Assembly (NCBI GenBank): GCA_024398515.1
Contig: JAKSIZ010000001.1
Coordinates: 62,001 to 126,000 of the forward strand
Length of the DNA: 64,000 nucleotides
Direction of reading: 5' to 3'
From: Bacteroidaceae bacterium
GTDB lineage: Bacteria > Bacteroidota > Bacteroidia > Bacteroidales > Bacteroidaceae
The position numbers and the translations under genes are program-made. A model generated the notes under the pieces. The model was not told the origin of the DNA, did no database searches, and saw nothing but the letters and a program-made list of their open reading frames with translations. Below are positions 9,204-18,062 of the stretch, one piece after another. Position 1 is the stretch's first letter; each line of letters starts with the position of its first letter.

Positions 9204-10092
9204 GACATTCTACAAATCCCCCAATAACGACTTCTTGTTGGCGAAAGGGGACACATTCCAATTGCTAAATGAGTTCTCTTTTAAGTTCGACATGATATTT
9301 GCCGACCCGCCTTATTTCCTTTCTAATGGTGGAATAAGTCTGCAAAGCGGTAAGGTTGTATGCGTTGACAAAGGCAATTGGGACAAGGGAAAAGCACCTG
9401 AAGAAATGAATGAGTTCAACATGAAGTGGCTTAGACTATGTCGCGACAAACTGAAAGACAACGGCACTATATGGATTTCGGGTACTTACCACAACATCTT
9501 TTCCGTGGCAAACTGCCTTACTGAACTTGGTTATAAGATACTAAACGTAATAACATGGCAGAAAACAAATCCTCCAGTCAACATCTCATGTCGCTTCTTT
9601 ACATACTCTACGGAGTTTATCATCTGGGCAAGGAAGTCGAAAAAGGTCGCACATAAATACAACTATGAACTGATGAAGCACCTTGACGACAATTAGCAGA
9701 TGACAGGTGTTTGGCGATTGCCTGCCAGTGGACGAGGGGAAAAGTCGTGCGGCAAACACCCTACACAAAAGCCTCTCTCGGTGTTGACTCGCATAGTTCT
9801 TGCTTCAACCGACCGTGGCGACTGGGTGCTTGACCCGTTTAGTGGCAGTTCAACAACAGGAATTGCTGCCAATTTATGTGGCCGACGCTTTTGTGGTTTG
9901 GAACAAGAGGAGGAGTTCTGCCTTATGAGTCGTGCGAGGCGCGAGGAGATTAACGATGCTGATGTTTGTGCCAATCTGCGTCGTCACATTGCCGACCTTC
10001 GGTTGATTGATAGCGACATGAACCTAATCACTCTGCAAGATAGTAGCATCCCGACATACGGTTCACTGCCTTTCGACATTGATACGCCATAA
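9196..10092 (+). pseudogene. DpnA-like second DNA methyltransferase, split by an in-frame TAG
   Basis: One continuous frame of 299 codons with an amber codon at 9694-9696. The first part (9196-9693, 166 residues) carries DMIFADPPYFLSNGG, the catalytic DPPY motif, and the family segment KTNPPVNISCRFFTYSTEF. The second part (ATG at 9700 to 10092, 130 residues) carries GKHPTQKP and the AdoMet-binding LDPFSGSSTTG. This is the beta-class order of DpnA. The ATG at 9196 overlaps the nuclease stop by 8 bp, so translation is probably coupled. In DpnA as I remember it, the stop position is a Lys before Gln-Met, so a single AAG to TAG change would explain it. An ATG lies three bases after the stop, so reinitiation could yield a two-piece enzyme. 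Alternatives are a dead gene or a sequencing error. Confidence 0.85.
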
Positions 10093-10167
10093 GCTATAGC
10101 CAGAGTATTGATGCCTCGTTTTCACGGACGATGGTTCTTGGCTTTTGGGGTGTGCGGTTGAGTTGTG

Positions 10168-10300
10168 AGGGACGAGGCTTATAGTTGAAAGAAAACTGCT
10201 ACAGTTTTCAACCCGAAACTGCTACAGTTTTCGATCGAAAACTGTAGCAGTTTTTCCCAAAGTATAAAGGTCGTCTTCGCAAAGTATTACGCTCGGGTCA
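10168..10300. repeat. Triple-palindrome repeat, copy 1
   Basis: Three small palindromes with arms AAAACTG/CAGTTTT around CTA or TAG lie at 10192-10208, 10216-10231 and 10238-10254. The second and third are in opposite orientation and join through TCGATCGA into one long perfect palindrome. Flanks GGGACGAGGCTTATAG on the left and GTATAAAGGTCGTC on the right are imperfect inverted repeats that frame the group. Five further copies occur in the window. Confidence 0.88.
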
Positions 10301-10396
10301 GTAGAATAATACCATGGATCATGTATGCTCATAGACATCAAAAACTGGCATAGGTGAAATACTCCGTGTTTGAAAAAACAAAAACAAAGATAAACC

Positions 10397-10528
10397 CCTT
10401 GAAGAGTATGGGGTGCTTGTCAGCACCTGATGCTATGAGCGCAAGAATTTCCTGGAGAACAAGTTCTCCGATAAATTCTTGCGCTCATAGCATCACCTTC
10501 CTTCAGAAGGCTATCATACTCTTCAAGG
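10397..10528 (+). repeat. Cloverleaf-like structured inverted repeat, copy B
   Basis: Outer stem CCTTGAAGAGTATG (10397-10410) pairs with 10515-10528 (14/14). The 5' side hairpin is GGTGCT-TGTC-AGCACC. The inner stem 10429-10450 pairs with 10473-10494 (22/22). The apical hairpin GGAGAAC-AA-GTTCTCC (10454-10469) is set off by an internal loop CCT/GAT. The 3' side hairpin is CCTTC-CTTCA-GAAGG. Compared with copy C read on its own strand, the constant parts are GATAAACCCCTTG, CCTnnnGAACAAGTTCnnnGAT, ATCACC and CAAGGnnATAAACnGAAA. All paired arms differ but stay paired. Confidence 0.9.
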
Positions 10529-10550
10529 AGATAAACAGAAAAAAAACAGG

Positions 10551-10626
10551 AGTTCCCTCTATCCACCCAAAGAGGGATGAAGGGTTCAAGTCACTCCCCT
10601 TTGGGGGAGCAGGAAGGAACTTTTTA
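10551..10626 (+). other. Nested hairpin group between cloverleaf copies B and C
   Basis: AGTTCC (10551-10556) pairs with GGAACT (10616-10621). Inside are CCCTCT/AGAGGG (10555-10560 with 10571-10576) and CTCCCC/GGGGAG (10594-10599 with 10604-10609). It is followed by TTTTTATTT. It may act as a terminator for the restriction-modification genes or be part of the composite element. Confidence 0.5.
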
Positions 10627-10640
10627 TTTCGGTTTATAGC

Positions 10641-10770
10641 CTTGGTATTGTTGCAGAACACGTAAGGGTGATTGTGTATGAGGCAAAGAATATCTGTGAA
10701 CTTGTTCACAAGGATTCTTTGCCTCATACACAATCAATGGCTCGTAAGAGACATTTGCAACAATGCCAAG
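10641..10770 (-). repeat. Cloverleaf-like structured inverted repeat, copy C
   Basis: Outer stem CTTGGTATTGTTGCA (10641-10655) pairs with 10756-10770 (14 pairs plus one G:T). The inner stem 10670-10691 pairs with 10714-10735 (22/22). The apical hairpin TGTGAAC-TT-GTTCACA is at 10695-10710. On the minus strand the side hairpins are AATG-x-CTC-TTAC-GAG-x-CATT and a weaker ACCC/GTGT one. On the minus strand its constant segments align with copy B on the plus strand, so C is inverted relative to B. Confidence 0.9.
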
Positions 10771-10827
10771 GGGTTTATCTTTGTTTTCGTCAAAATACTA
10801 GTTCCCTCAGCATTTTTTCACTTGCCC

Positions 10828-12135
10828 CTACTCTTTCATATCTTTTCGGGCGAGGGGTTTAAGGCGTGGGATGTTGAAGATAATGGATAGTATGAGGAAG
10901 AACAGAAGTGCATACGTGTAATATACGTATGGTATCAGCGACGTTGCTGTGATGCCTCCGAGTGCTGCTGCAGGGAGAAGGTGGAGGCTGTAAGGTATCA
11001 GTTCCTCAACGATACACGTACTTGTGTCCATCAGACTTGCCGTCTTCCTTGGGTCTATACCGTAGCGTTCGCTTATGTTCTTGGCTGTTGGCGCAACGGC
11101 AATGATGGCAATCGTGTTCATTGCAGTGCATATACATGCAATTGCTGCGAGCAGTACGATGACTGCTTCTGCGCTTCGGCGGCCGCGTATAAGCGTCTGG
11201 CACTTGCGTGTGATGTATTCCAATCCGCCATTATGTTCGATGAGTGCCATCAGTCCAGCTGCCAATAGTATGATGATTACGAGGCTTCCCATGCCGAGCA
11301 TACCTTTTTCTATGGCTGCCATCCAGCCGAAGAAGTCGAAGTCACCATAACACATACCCATAACACCACACATGAGTGTCCCTACCAAAAGCAGCACAAG
11401 GACATCTACACCCAATACTGCCATGGCAATAACAGAGATGTATGGGATAATCTTTATGTAGTTCACCGAGTCGGTAACAGGCGATGCAGCCATAGATTTA
11501 CCCATGACGAGATAGAGTATGATGGTAACTATTGCTGCCGGAAGCGCCATCCAGATGTTGACCATAAACTTGTCTTTGAGCTGACATCCCTGCGTGTTGG
11601 TGGCTATAATGGTTGTGTCGGAGATAAACGAAAGGTTGTCGCCGAACATTGCACCGCATACTACGATGGCACACATGAGTGCCATGTCGGCACCAGTAGA
11701 GTGAGCCACACCCACAGCAATAGGTCCTACAGCCACGATGGAACCAAGTCCGGAGCCAGTTGCCATGGAGATAAAGCATCCGGCAATGAAGATGCTGGCG
11801 AAGATATATTGTGAAGGCAGGAACATGAGAATGCAATCTACAGTCTCCTTAATACATCCCATAGCCTCGGCTGACGATGCAAAACCGCCTGCGCAAAGTA
11901 TTATCCAGACGATGAACATCATCTTTGTAGTGCCTGCACCACGCCCGAAAACTCTCACTCTATCAGGCAAACTGAGCCCTCGGGTGATTGATACGGCATA
12001 TATTGACGAGAAGAAGAACACCACGGTTACGGGGACTTTTGCGAAGTCACCGCCTATCAATGCCGCAACAACAAAGAACAGGAGAAAGAATATCAATGGG
12101 CTAATACCCAGCAAACCTCGTTTATTTATCTTCAT
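10828..12135 (-). CDS. nhaC: NhaC-family Na+/H+ antiporter
   Basis: Inner-membrane sodium/proton exchanger of 435 residues with about 11 hydrophobic helices. The signature segment FGDNLSFISDTTIIATNTQGC is the conserved NhaC helix region. SMATGSGLGSIVAVGPIAVG and the late MDTSTCIVEELIPYSLHLL also fit the family. It follows nqrF on the same strand by 19 bp, so it is likely the last gene of the nqr operon, where it could exchange the sodium gradient built by Nqr. No strong terminator is seen at its 3' end before the composite repeat. The exact substrate (sodium alone or with a solute) cannot be read from sequence. Confidence 0.88.
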   Translation of the reverse strand: MKINKRGLLGISPLIFFLLFFVVAALIGGDFAKVPVTVVFFFSSIYAVSITRGLSLPDRVRVFGRGAGTTKMMFIVWIILCAGGFASSAEAMGCIKETVDCILMFLPSQYIFASIFIAGCFISMATGSGLGSIVAVGPIAVGVAHSTGADMALMCAIVVCGAMFGDNLSFISDTTIIATNTQGCQLKDKFMVNIWMALPAAIVTIILYLVMGKSMAASPVTDSVNYIKIIPYISVIAMAVLGVDVLVLLLVGTLMCGVMGMCYGDFDFFGWMAAIEKGMLGMGSLVIIILLAAGLMALIEHNGGLEYITRKCQTLIRGRRSAEAVIVLLAAIACICTAMNTIAIIAVAPTAKNISERYGIDPRKTASLMDTSTCIVEELIPYSLHLLPAAALGGITATSLIPYVYYTYALLFFLILSIIFNIPRLKPLARKDMKE

Positions 12136-12154
12136 ATTTTTATTATTTTATAAT

Positions 12155-13420
12155 TTATCCACCGAAGTTATCGTACATTATGCTCTCTGGTTCTACGCCA
12201 AGCGAATCGAGAAGTTTGTTGACCGAAGCACTCATCGGACCAGGTCCACACATATAATATTCGATATCTTCAGGTGCATCGCAGTCCTTGAGATACGTGT
12301 CGTACATCACCTGATGCACAAATCCTGACGTATATTTAACCCCAGCTTCGTCAGCGGCAGGGTCTGGCCGATCGAGTGCAAGGTGGAAGTGGAAGTTAGG
12401 GAATTCCTTCTCTATCTCAAGGAAATCGTTGAGGTAGAAGACTTCATTCAAGGCTCGGGCACCATAGAAATAGTGCATTTCGCGGTCGCGAGTGTTCAGA
12501 GTCTTCGTCATGTGCATTATCTGAGCACGCAGAGGAGCCATACCAGCACCACCGCCAATCCATATCATCTCCTTCTTTGAGTCGAAGATTGGATGGAACT
12601 CACCGTAAGGTCCGCTCATCAAAACCTTGTCGCCAGGCTTCAATGAGAATATATACGACGATGCAATACCTGGGTTTACGTCCATGAAACCGCTCTTGTC
12701 GGCCTTGAAAGGCGGAGTAGCAATGCGGACAGTAAGCATGATTCGGTCGCCTTCAGCAGGGTAGTTTGCCATTGAATAGGCACGAACCGTCTCTTCAGTG
12801 TTCTTGCATTTGAGGTCGAACATCTTGTAACGCTCCCACGAAGGCAGGTATTCGTCGGTAATCAGACTCTTGTCGTAGTCAGCGTAAGCGAGTTCAAACT
12901 TAGGTATCTTGATTTGTGCATACGAACCAGGAAGGAAGTCCATGTGTTCGCCAGGAGGCAACTGAACGATAAATTCCTTTATGAATGTGGCAACATTCTT
13001 GTTTGAGATGACTTCGCATTCCCATTCCTTTACGCCGAGAATGCTTTCCGGCACCTTAATCTCCATGTCGCCTTTCACCTTGCATTGGCATCCCAAACGC
13101 CAATGATCCTTTATTTGCTTGCGAGTGAAATGAGGTTTTTCGGAGTCGAGAATCTCTCCCCCACCGTCAATGACCTGTACCTTGCACTGTCCGCAACTGC
13201 CTTTTCCGCCACATGCACTTGGCAAATGAATGTCGGCATCGGTTGAAAGTGTGGTCAGCAACGAGCCACCTTGTTCCACTTCAAACTCCTTGTCGCCATT
13301 GACCTTTATCTTCACCTTACCACTTGGAGTGAGAAATCGCTTGGCAATAAGCAGCACAATGACGAGAAGTAATATTATAATAAGGAAGATTCCTATACTT
13401 GCAATAATAAATGTTGTCAT
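12155..13420 (-). CDS. nqrF: Na+-translocating NADH:quinone reductase subunit F
   Basis: NADH-oxidising input subunit of the sodium pump, 421 residues. It has one N-terminal membrane helix (residues about 4-28). A [2Fe-2S] domain follows, with Cys 70, 76 and 79 (ACGGKGSCGQC) and Cys 111. A ferredoxin-reductase-like FAD domain contains RAYSMANYP, and the NAD-binding part begins at GGGAGMAPLRAQ. Length and domain order are those of NqrF. It is separated from nqrE by 105 bp of AT-rich sequence with repeated TTTTATATTTTA-like runs, the only sizeable gap in the operon. Confidence 0.97.
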   Translation of the reverse strand: MTTFIIASIGIFLIIILLLVIVLLIAKRFLTPSGKVKIKVNGDKEFEVEQGGSLLTTLSTDADIHLPSACGGKGSCGQCKVQVIDGGGEILDSEKPHFTRKQIKDHWRLGCQCKVKGDMEIKVPESILGVKEWECEVISNKNVATFIKEFIVQLPPGEHMDFLPGSYAQIKIPKFELAYADYDKSLITDEYLPSWERYKMFDLKCKNTEETVRAYSMANYPAEGDRIMLTVRIATPPFKADKSGFMDVNPGIASSYIFSLKPGDKVLMSGPYGEFHPIFDSKKEMIWIGGGAGMAPLRAQIMHMTKTLNTRDREMHYFYGARALNEVFYLNDFLEIEKEFPNFHFHLALDRPDPAADEAGVKYTSGFVHQVMYDTYLKDCDAPEDIEYYMCGPGPMSASVNKLLDSLGVEPESIMYDNFGG

Positions 13421-13525
13421 TTTTTATATTTTATATTTTACATTTTACATTGTATATTTATGATATGTTCAGCGTCAAGGTAATCATAACTGTACAACAT
13501 AAAAAATACAATTTACAACTTTCAT

Positions 13526-14149
13526 CTACAAACTTAATCCTGAGAAACACATGAATGCCATAGCCATCAGACCTACCATGATGAACGTGATGCCAAGTCC
13601 TTGAAGTGGTTTCGGCACGTTGCAGTAAGCCATCTTTTCGCGTATTGCTCCCATCGAAACGATAGCCAACAACCAACCAATACCACTGCCAAAGGCATAG
13701 ACAACGCTGTCGAGAACGCTGCCAATATACTGACTGCTCGTTGGGTCGAGGTTGATACGCTGCTGCATAAACAGAGATGCACCCATAATGGCACAGTTCA
13801 CTGCGATGAGTGGAAGGAAGATTCCAAGTGCAGCATAGAGCGAAGGCGAGAACTTCTCGACAAACATCTCAACCAACTGCGTAATGGCAGCAATGACTGC
13901 AATGAAGAGGATGAAACTCAAGAAGGTCAAGTCGATGCCAATGAAACTTTCAGCAGAGAGCAGTTGCGTCTGCAAAAGATAGTTCACTGGGCATGTGATG
14001 ACGAGAACGAAAGTCACTGCGATGCCAAGTCCGAACGATGTCTTCACCGATTTTGACACAGCAAGGAACGAACACATTCCAAGGAAGAATGCGAATATCA
14101 TGTTATCTACAAAGATAGACCTGACGAATAAACTCAACAGATGTTCCAT
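13526..14149 (-). CDS. nqrE: Na+-translocating NADH:quinone reductase subunit E
   Basis: Integral membrane subunit of Nqr, 207 residues with six predicted helices. It begins [26 protein letters not shown], the typical start including the conserved Cys near residue 26 that helps hold the intramembrane iron centre with NqrD. FAYGSG-type and [16 protein letters not shown] ends match the family. It lies 3 bp after nqrD. Confidence 0.97.
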   Translation of the reverse strand: MEHLLSLFVRSIFVDNMIFAFFLGMCSFLAVSKSVKTSFGLGIAVTFVLVITCPVNYLLQTQLLSAESFIGIDLTFLSFILFIAVIAAITQLVEMFVEKFSPSLYAALGIFLPLIAVNCAIMGASLFMQQRINLDPTSSQYIGSVLDSVVYAFGSGIGWLLAIVSMGAIREKMAYCNVPKPLQGLGITFIMVGLMAMAFMCFSGLSL

Positions 14150-14152
14150 AAC

Positions 14153-14779
14153 TTATTTCTCCTCTTTATAAAAGAATGCTCTGTGCACCCAAATAACACA
14201 ACCAACGATGATGAGTGCCATTGCTGGCATTGTCATCATACCATTATTCATATAGCCTGCATCATAAACTCCCTGAGGGATGATGTTGATGCCAAAGAGA
14301 GAACCGTTGCCCAACAGTTCGCGAACAAAGCCCACGATGACAAGTATCAACGCATAGCCAAGTCCGTTTCCTATTCCGTCGAGGAAGCTTGGCCAAGGCT
14401 TGTTTGTCATGGCAAAAGCCTCAAGACGTCCCATCAGGATACAGTTCGTAATAATCAATCCTACATATACTGAAAGCTGAACGCTTACATCGTATGCGAA
14501 TGCTTTAAGTATCTGCGACACTATTGTCACCAATGCTGCGACCACAACCAACTGCACTATGATACGTATGCGGTTAGGGATGGTCTTTCTAATCAATGAT
14601 ATTATCACGTTTGAGAATGCGGTAATTACCGTGACGGAAAGTCCCATGACGATTGCAGGTTTCAATTGCGAAGTCACGGCAAGTGCCGAGCAAATACCCA
14701 GAACTTGCATCAGTACAGGGTTGTTTGCGCTCAACGGCGAAGTCAATGCTTCTTTATTTTGCTTTGAAAAAACACTCAT
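14153..14779 (-). CDS. nqrD: Na+-translocating NADH:quinone reductase subunit D
   Basis: Membrane subunit of Nqr paralogous to NqrE, 208 residues. [25 protein letters not shown] near the start, and [18 protein letters not shown] with the conserved Cys, are diagnostic. The start codon overlaps the end of nqrC by four bases, which implies translational coupling. Confidence 0.97.
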   Translation of the reverse strand: MSVFSKQNKEALTSPLSANNPVLMQVLGICSALAVTSQLKPAIVMGLSVTVITAFSNVIISLIRKTIPNRIRIIVQLVVVAALVTIVSQILKAFAYDVSVQLSVYVGLIITNCILMGRLEAFAMTNKPWPSFLDGIGNGLGYALILVIVGFVRELLGNGSLFGINIIPQGVYDAGYMNNGMMTMPAMALIIVGCVIWVHRAFFYKEEK

Positions 14780-15393
14780 CTTATTACCCTTTCAAATTCT
14801 TTAAGTCCATTCTTAACCATCGCATCAACGCCATTCGACGTGAGTGTTGCGCCAGTTATTCCGTCAACATAGTTCTCAGGATTCATGTCGCCTGCCTTTC
14901 CTTTCTTCACTACAGAGATTACGACTTCGTCGCCCGAGCAAATCTTCTTGCCCTTGAACTCATCCTGGAACCACTGCTCGGTTATCAAAGCACCAAGACC
15001 TGCGGTTTCACTCTCGTGCTGGAAGTCGGCACCATAGATTGTGTTCTTGTCTTCATCAACGGCGATATAGCCTGAGATTGGTCCCCAGAGTCCTTGTCCC
15101 TTGACTGGCACAAGATATTTCTGCTGTCCTTCTACGCTGTATATTTCGTATCGGACACCGTCTTCGTCCTTTGCCTCAACGAAGACTTCCTCATATTTCT
15201 GCTCCACTTCGCCCTTGTCGAGATTGCGAATGTTGAGTGCATTGAGCTTATGAATTTTCGTATCCAACTCTACGTTCTTGTCCTGCATAGGCTTTAAAGC
15301 CTGATATATAAACGCCAGTAGGAATGCAACTACAACCACAAGAATGGCAGAATAGATTATCGTATAGGTATTACTATTTGTGTTCAGTTTCAT
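14776..15393 (-). CDS. nqrC: Na+-translocating NADH:quinone reductase subunit C
   Basis: FMN-carrying subunit of Nqr, 205 residues. It has one N-terminal transmembrane helix (about 11-31) and a periplasm-facing FMN domain. The flavin attachment motif is [10 protein letters not shown] near the C-terminus, where the Thr after GA receives covalent FMN. Its ATG overlaps the nqrB stop by four bases and its stop overlaps nqrD, so BCD are translationally coupled. It is about 50 residues shorter than the Vibrio protein, as is common in Bacteroidetes. Confidence 0.96.
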   Translation of the reverse strand: MKLNTNSNTYTIIYSAILVVVVAFLLAFIYQALKPMQDKNVELDTKIHKLNALNIRNLDKGEVEQKYEEVFVEAKDEDGVRYEIYSVEGQQKYLVPVKGQGLWGPISGYIAVDEDKNTIYGADFQHESETAGLGALITEQWFQDEFKGKKICSGDEVVISVVKKGKAGDMNPENYVDGITGATLTSNGVDAMVKNGLKEFERVIR

Positions 15394-16565
15394 TTTTCCA
15401 TTCTTTTAAGTCGTTTACTGATATTTCTGCTTACAACGCAATGGTCAATAAGCGGAGCAAATACATTCATCAAGAGGATTGCGAGCATCATGCCTTCTGG
15501 GTAACCAGGATTTAATACTCTTACAAGAATTGCCACTGCACCGATGAGGAAACCATAGATATATTGTCCCTTCAATGTGCGGCAGCTCGTAACAGGATCG
15601 GTAGCCATGAACACAGCACCAAAGCAGAAACCACCAAATACGAGGTGAGAATACCAAGGTGTATTGGCTGCAACGTTGCCTTCGATGCCAAGCGAGTTGA
15701 ACAACAAAGCAATCAATGCGCCACCAACAAACACACTTCCCATTGTGCGCCACGATGCAATGCCTGTCCACAAAAGGATAATTGCACCGATTGCAATGGC
15801 AATAACACTTGTTTCGCCGACGCTACCAGGAATAAAGCCTATGATGGAATCCATCAACGAAGCATCAGCCATCTGTCCTTGTGCTATCTGACCAAGCGGA
15901 GTTGCTTGGGTTACTACGTCAGGAGTGTTGTTTCCAAGACCGAAGATGGTTTCGTTTGCAATCCAAACATCACCACCGCCAGTCATCTTTGCAGGGTATG
16001 AGAAGAACAGGAATGCACGTGCAACGAGTGCCACGTTAAGTATGTTCATACCCGTGCCACCGAATATCTCTTTAGCAAATACAACGGCAAATGCCACGGC
16101 AACAGCCAGCATCCACAGCGGAATGTTCACTGGGAGTATCATTGGTATCAGTATTCCTGATACAAGGAAACCCTCCTGTATCTCTTCGCCTTTTATTTGT
16201 GCTGCGATAAACTCAATGCCGAGTCCTACGATATAGCTTACCAATATCTTTGGCAGAACGGCAAGGAATCCAAACCCGAACACTTCAATGAATGAAGCCT
16301 CTGCAAAAGTTCCTGCTGCCACATAGTTCTGATAACCCACATTGTACATACCGAACAGCAACGCTGGCATCAATGCTATCACCACCATCGACATGATACG
16401 CTTCGAGTCGATGGCGTCGTGGATATGAGTTCCCGACTTCGATGTGTCGTGAGGAACATAAAGGAATGTCTCGAAGCCGTCAAAGACGCTACGGAATGCG
16501 TGCAGTTTTCCGCCTTCCTCAAAGTTCGGCTTTATCTTATTCAAATACTGTCTCAATGCTTTCAT
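15390..16565 (-). CDS. nqrB: Na+-translocating NADH:quinone reductase subunit B
   Basis: Large membrane subunit of Nqr, 391 residues with about ten helices. It carries a covalent FMN site in the segment VVTQATPLG, equivalent to SGAT-type sites of other NqrB proteins. Other family segments are FGGTGMNILNVALVARAFLFFSYP (split here for clarity) and CFGAVFMATDPVTSC near the C-terminus. It overlaps nqrA and nqrC by four bases each. Confidence 0.97.
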   Translation of the reverse strand: MKALRQYLNKIKPNFEEGGKLHAFRSVFDGFETFLYVPHDTSKSGTHIHDAIDSKRIMSMVVIALMPALLFGMYNVGYQNYVAAGTFAEASFIEVFGFGFLAVLPKILVSYIVGLGIEFIAAQIKGEEIQEGFLVSGILIPMILPVNIPLWMLAVAVAFAVVFAKEIFGGTGMNILNVALVARAFLFFSYPAKMTGGGDVWIANETIFGLGNNTPDVVTQATPLGQIAQGQMADASLMDSIIGFIPGSVGETSVIAIAIGAIILLWTGIASWRTMGSVFVGGALIALLFNSLGIEGNVAANTPWYSHLVFGGFCFGAVFMATDPVTSCRTLKGQYIYGFLIGAVAILVRVLNPGYPEGMMLAILLMNVFAPLIDHCVVSRNISKRLKRMEK

Positions 16566-17920
16566 GCGTTCTCCTTTCTCAGCATGTCAAGTCCTTCGCG
16601 GACAATTCGCTGTAATTCAAGTTTCGACGAATCTACAAACTCAGCCAGGGCGAAGTCTTCAGGTGCAACCTCATATATGCCAAGTTGCTCCATTCGATCT
16701 ATGTCGCCGGTGATGATTGCCTTAATAAGATATTCACCCATTATGTCCATAGGCAGCACCTTATCGTATTCGCCACTCATAATGATATGTCGTTTACCAC
16801 CTTTTATGCGTGCATCGGGTGCATACTGTTTCTTGCCAAAGAGCCATGAGAAGTAGCTGCGCGATGTAGAGAATTGGTTCATACGTGGCATTATCCAACC
16901 CAACATCTCGTCGTTGTCATTGCCTTCAGGTATCACTGTCACCTCGTATGCATGCGCACCAACGTAACCTTCCATCGTGGTCTGCTTTCCTGTCAGCACG
17001 TTTCCATTGATCATGCGCTTGTTCTTTCCGTTCTCGTTGAGTTGGCCTTCAAGCAGGGTAGCAATAGACTGCCCAACTAATACCTTATTATATATAGGCG
17101 TCTTAATCTCGCTGCCGCATACGGCAACCTTCTTCGTGAGGTCAACTTTCCCCGTCGTCACTAATCGTCCGATGAAGACAACGACTTCCGGTTCAACAGT
17201 CCACACCGTGTCGCCCTTGTTGATAGGCTTTATATGGTTTATCTGTACATTCACATTGCCTGCAGGACATTTGCCATCGAACAAAGTTACCGTAACTCCA
17301 TCGCAATCGCTCTTCTTCAAGTCATCGCAGTCCATCTTCGAGCCTTTCTTCACGTTGAGATAGACAGGTGCCACCTTTGCCAATGCCTCAATGCCAGCCT
17401 TGAAGTTAGCCAAGTCGTCGGCAATACAATAGTCAACGTCGGCACTCAGCGGCATGTCGCGGAAGGCTGATACAAACACCGACTGGGGCAGATTTACGTT
17501 ATTGGCAGATACGGCATACGGCATCTGGTTGATAAACCCAAGCATACCATTCTCGGCAAGAAGGCTTACGACCTCGTCGCGCGTGTTCACCTTCATTTCT
17601 GCCACTGGCTTATGCTCCATCAGTCCGTCGCTCTCCACTTTGACGCAAAGCACCTTCCGTCGATCTCCGCGAACGATAGCAGTCACCGTACCGCTGACAG
17701 AGGAAACATACTTCACATCGGGATAGTCCTTGTTGGCAAACAGCACATCGCCCACGCGGACCTTATCGCCTTCGCGCACAAGCATCTTGGGTTTCATGCC
17801 TACGAAGTCGTCGGGCACAAATCCAAAGCCGTCCTTTACGTCGCAAGTCACTGTTGATAGCGCAGCCTGTCCCTTCAGCCTGATGTCCAAGCCCTTTTTT
17901 AGTTTAATAAGCTGTGTCAT
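16562..17920 (-). CDS. nqrA: Na+-translocating NADH:quinone reductase subunit A
   Basis: Cytoplasmic, membrane-attached subunit of Nqr, 452 residues, the first gene of the operon nqrABCDEF-nhaC. The start MTQLIKLKKGLDIRLKG and the segments GFVPDDFVGMKPKMLVREGD and TVWTVEPEVVVFIGRL are typical. The 142-bp region upstream holds a TATATTTG box. All subunits are of normal length and intact, so an active sodium-pumping NADH dehydrogenase is expected beside the proton-type Nuo complex encoded at the start of the window. Confidence 0.96.
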   Translation of the reverse strand: MTQLIKLKKGLDIRLKGQAALSTVTCDVKDGFGFVPDDFVGMKPKMLVREGDKVRVGDVLFANKDYPDVKYVSSVSGTVTAIVRGDRRKVLCVKVESDGLMEHKPVAEMKVNTRDEVVSLLAENGMLGFINQMPYAVSANNVNLPQSVFVSAFRDMPLSADVDYCIADDLANFKAGIEALAKVAPVYLNVKKGSKMDCDDLKKSDCDGVTVTLFDGKCPAGNVNVQINHIKPINKGDTVWTVEPEVVVFIGRLVTTGKVDLTKKVAVCGSEIKTPIYNKVLVGQSIATLLEGQLNENGKNKRMINGNVLTGKQTTMEGYVGAHAYEVTVIPEGNDNDEMLGWIMPRMNQFSTSRSYFSWLFGKKQYAPDARIKGGKRHIIMSGEYDKVLPMDIMGEYLIKAIITGDIDRMEQLGIYEVAPEDFALAEFVDSSKLELQRIVREGLDMLRKENA

Positions 17921-17945
17921 AATGTATTTTTTCTAACAAACTTTG

Positions 17946-17953
17946 CAAATATA
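17946..17953 (-). promoter_or_regulatory. -7 promoter box of the nqr operon
   Basis: Minus-strand TATATTTG fits TAnnTTTG and ends 25 bp from the nqrA ATG. CAAA-type (TTTG on the minus strand) candidates upstream are not at ideal spacing, so only the -7 box is claimed. Confidence 0.5.
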
Positions 17954-18062
17954 CAAAATTTCTGCAAATCTTGGCAACATTAGTATATAAATATTGACAA
18001 AAATCATGAATTTTGCAAGTTTAATGGTTTTGAGGTTTTACGTGAAGAAAGTGTTTCTACTG

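Larger units (their letters stand above)
10381..10787. repeat. Inverted-repeat-bounded composite of two cloverleaf elements
   Basis: The stretch AAACAAAGATAAACCCCTTG (10382-10401) is repeated exactly and inverted at 10767-10786, with one more matching base outside each end. Between these ends lie cloverleaf copies B (plus orientation) and C (minus orientation), with a third hairpin group between them (10551-10626). There is no coding frame of note. The layout resembles a miniature inverted-repeat element of 407 bp. A possible short direct repeat AAATACT lies outside (10357-10363 and 10793-10799) but is not adjacent to the ends. Confidence 0.75.

Noticed and set aside
10397..10770. Cloverleaf elements as integron attC sites
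   Set aside because: attC sites carry GTTRRRY/RYYYAAC at their ends and asymmetric extrahelical bases. Here the conserved GAACAAGTTC is at the tip and no integrase or cassette array is nearby.
10354..10890. Several overlapping ORFs of 64-103 codons on both strands
   Set aside because: They run through the long inverted repeats, mirror each other on opposite strands and have no promoter or recognisable motif. They are shadows of the palindromic DNA.
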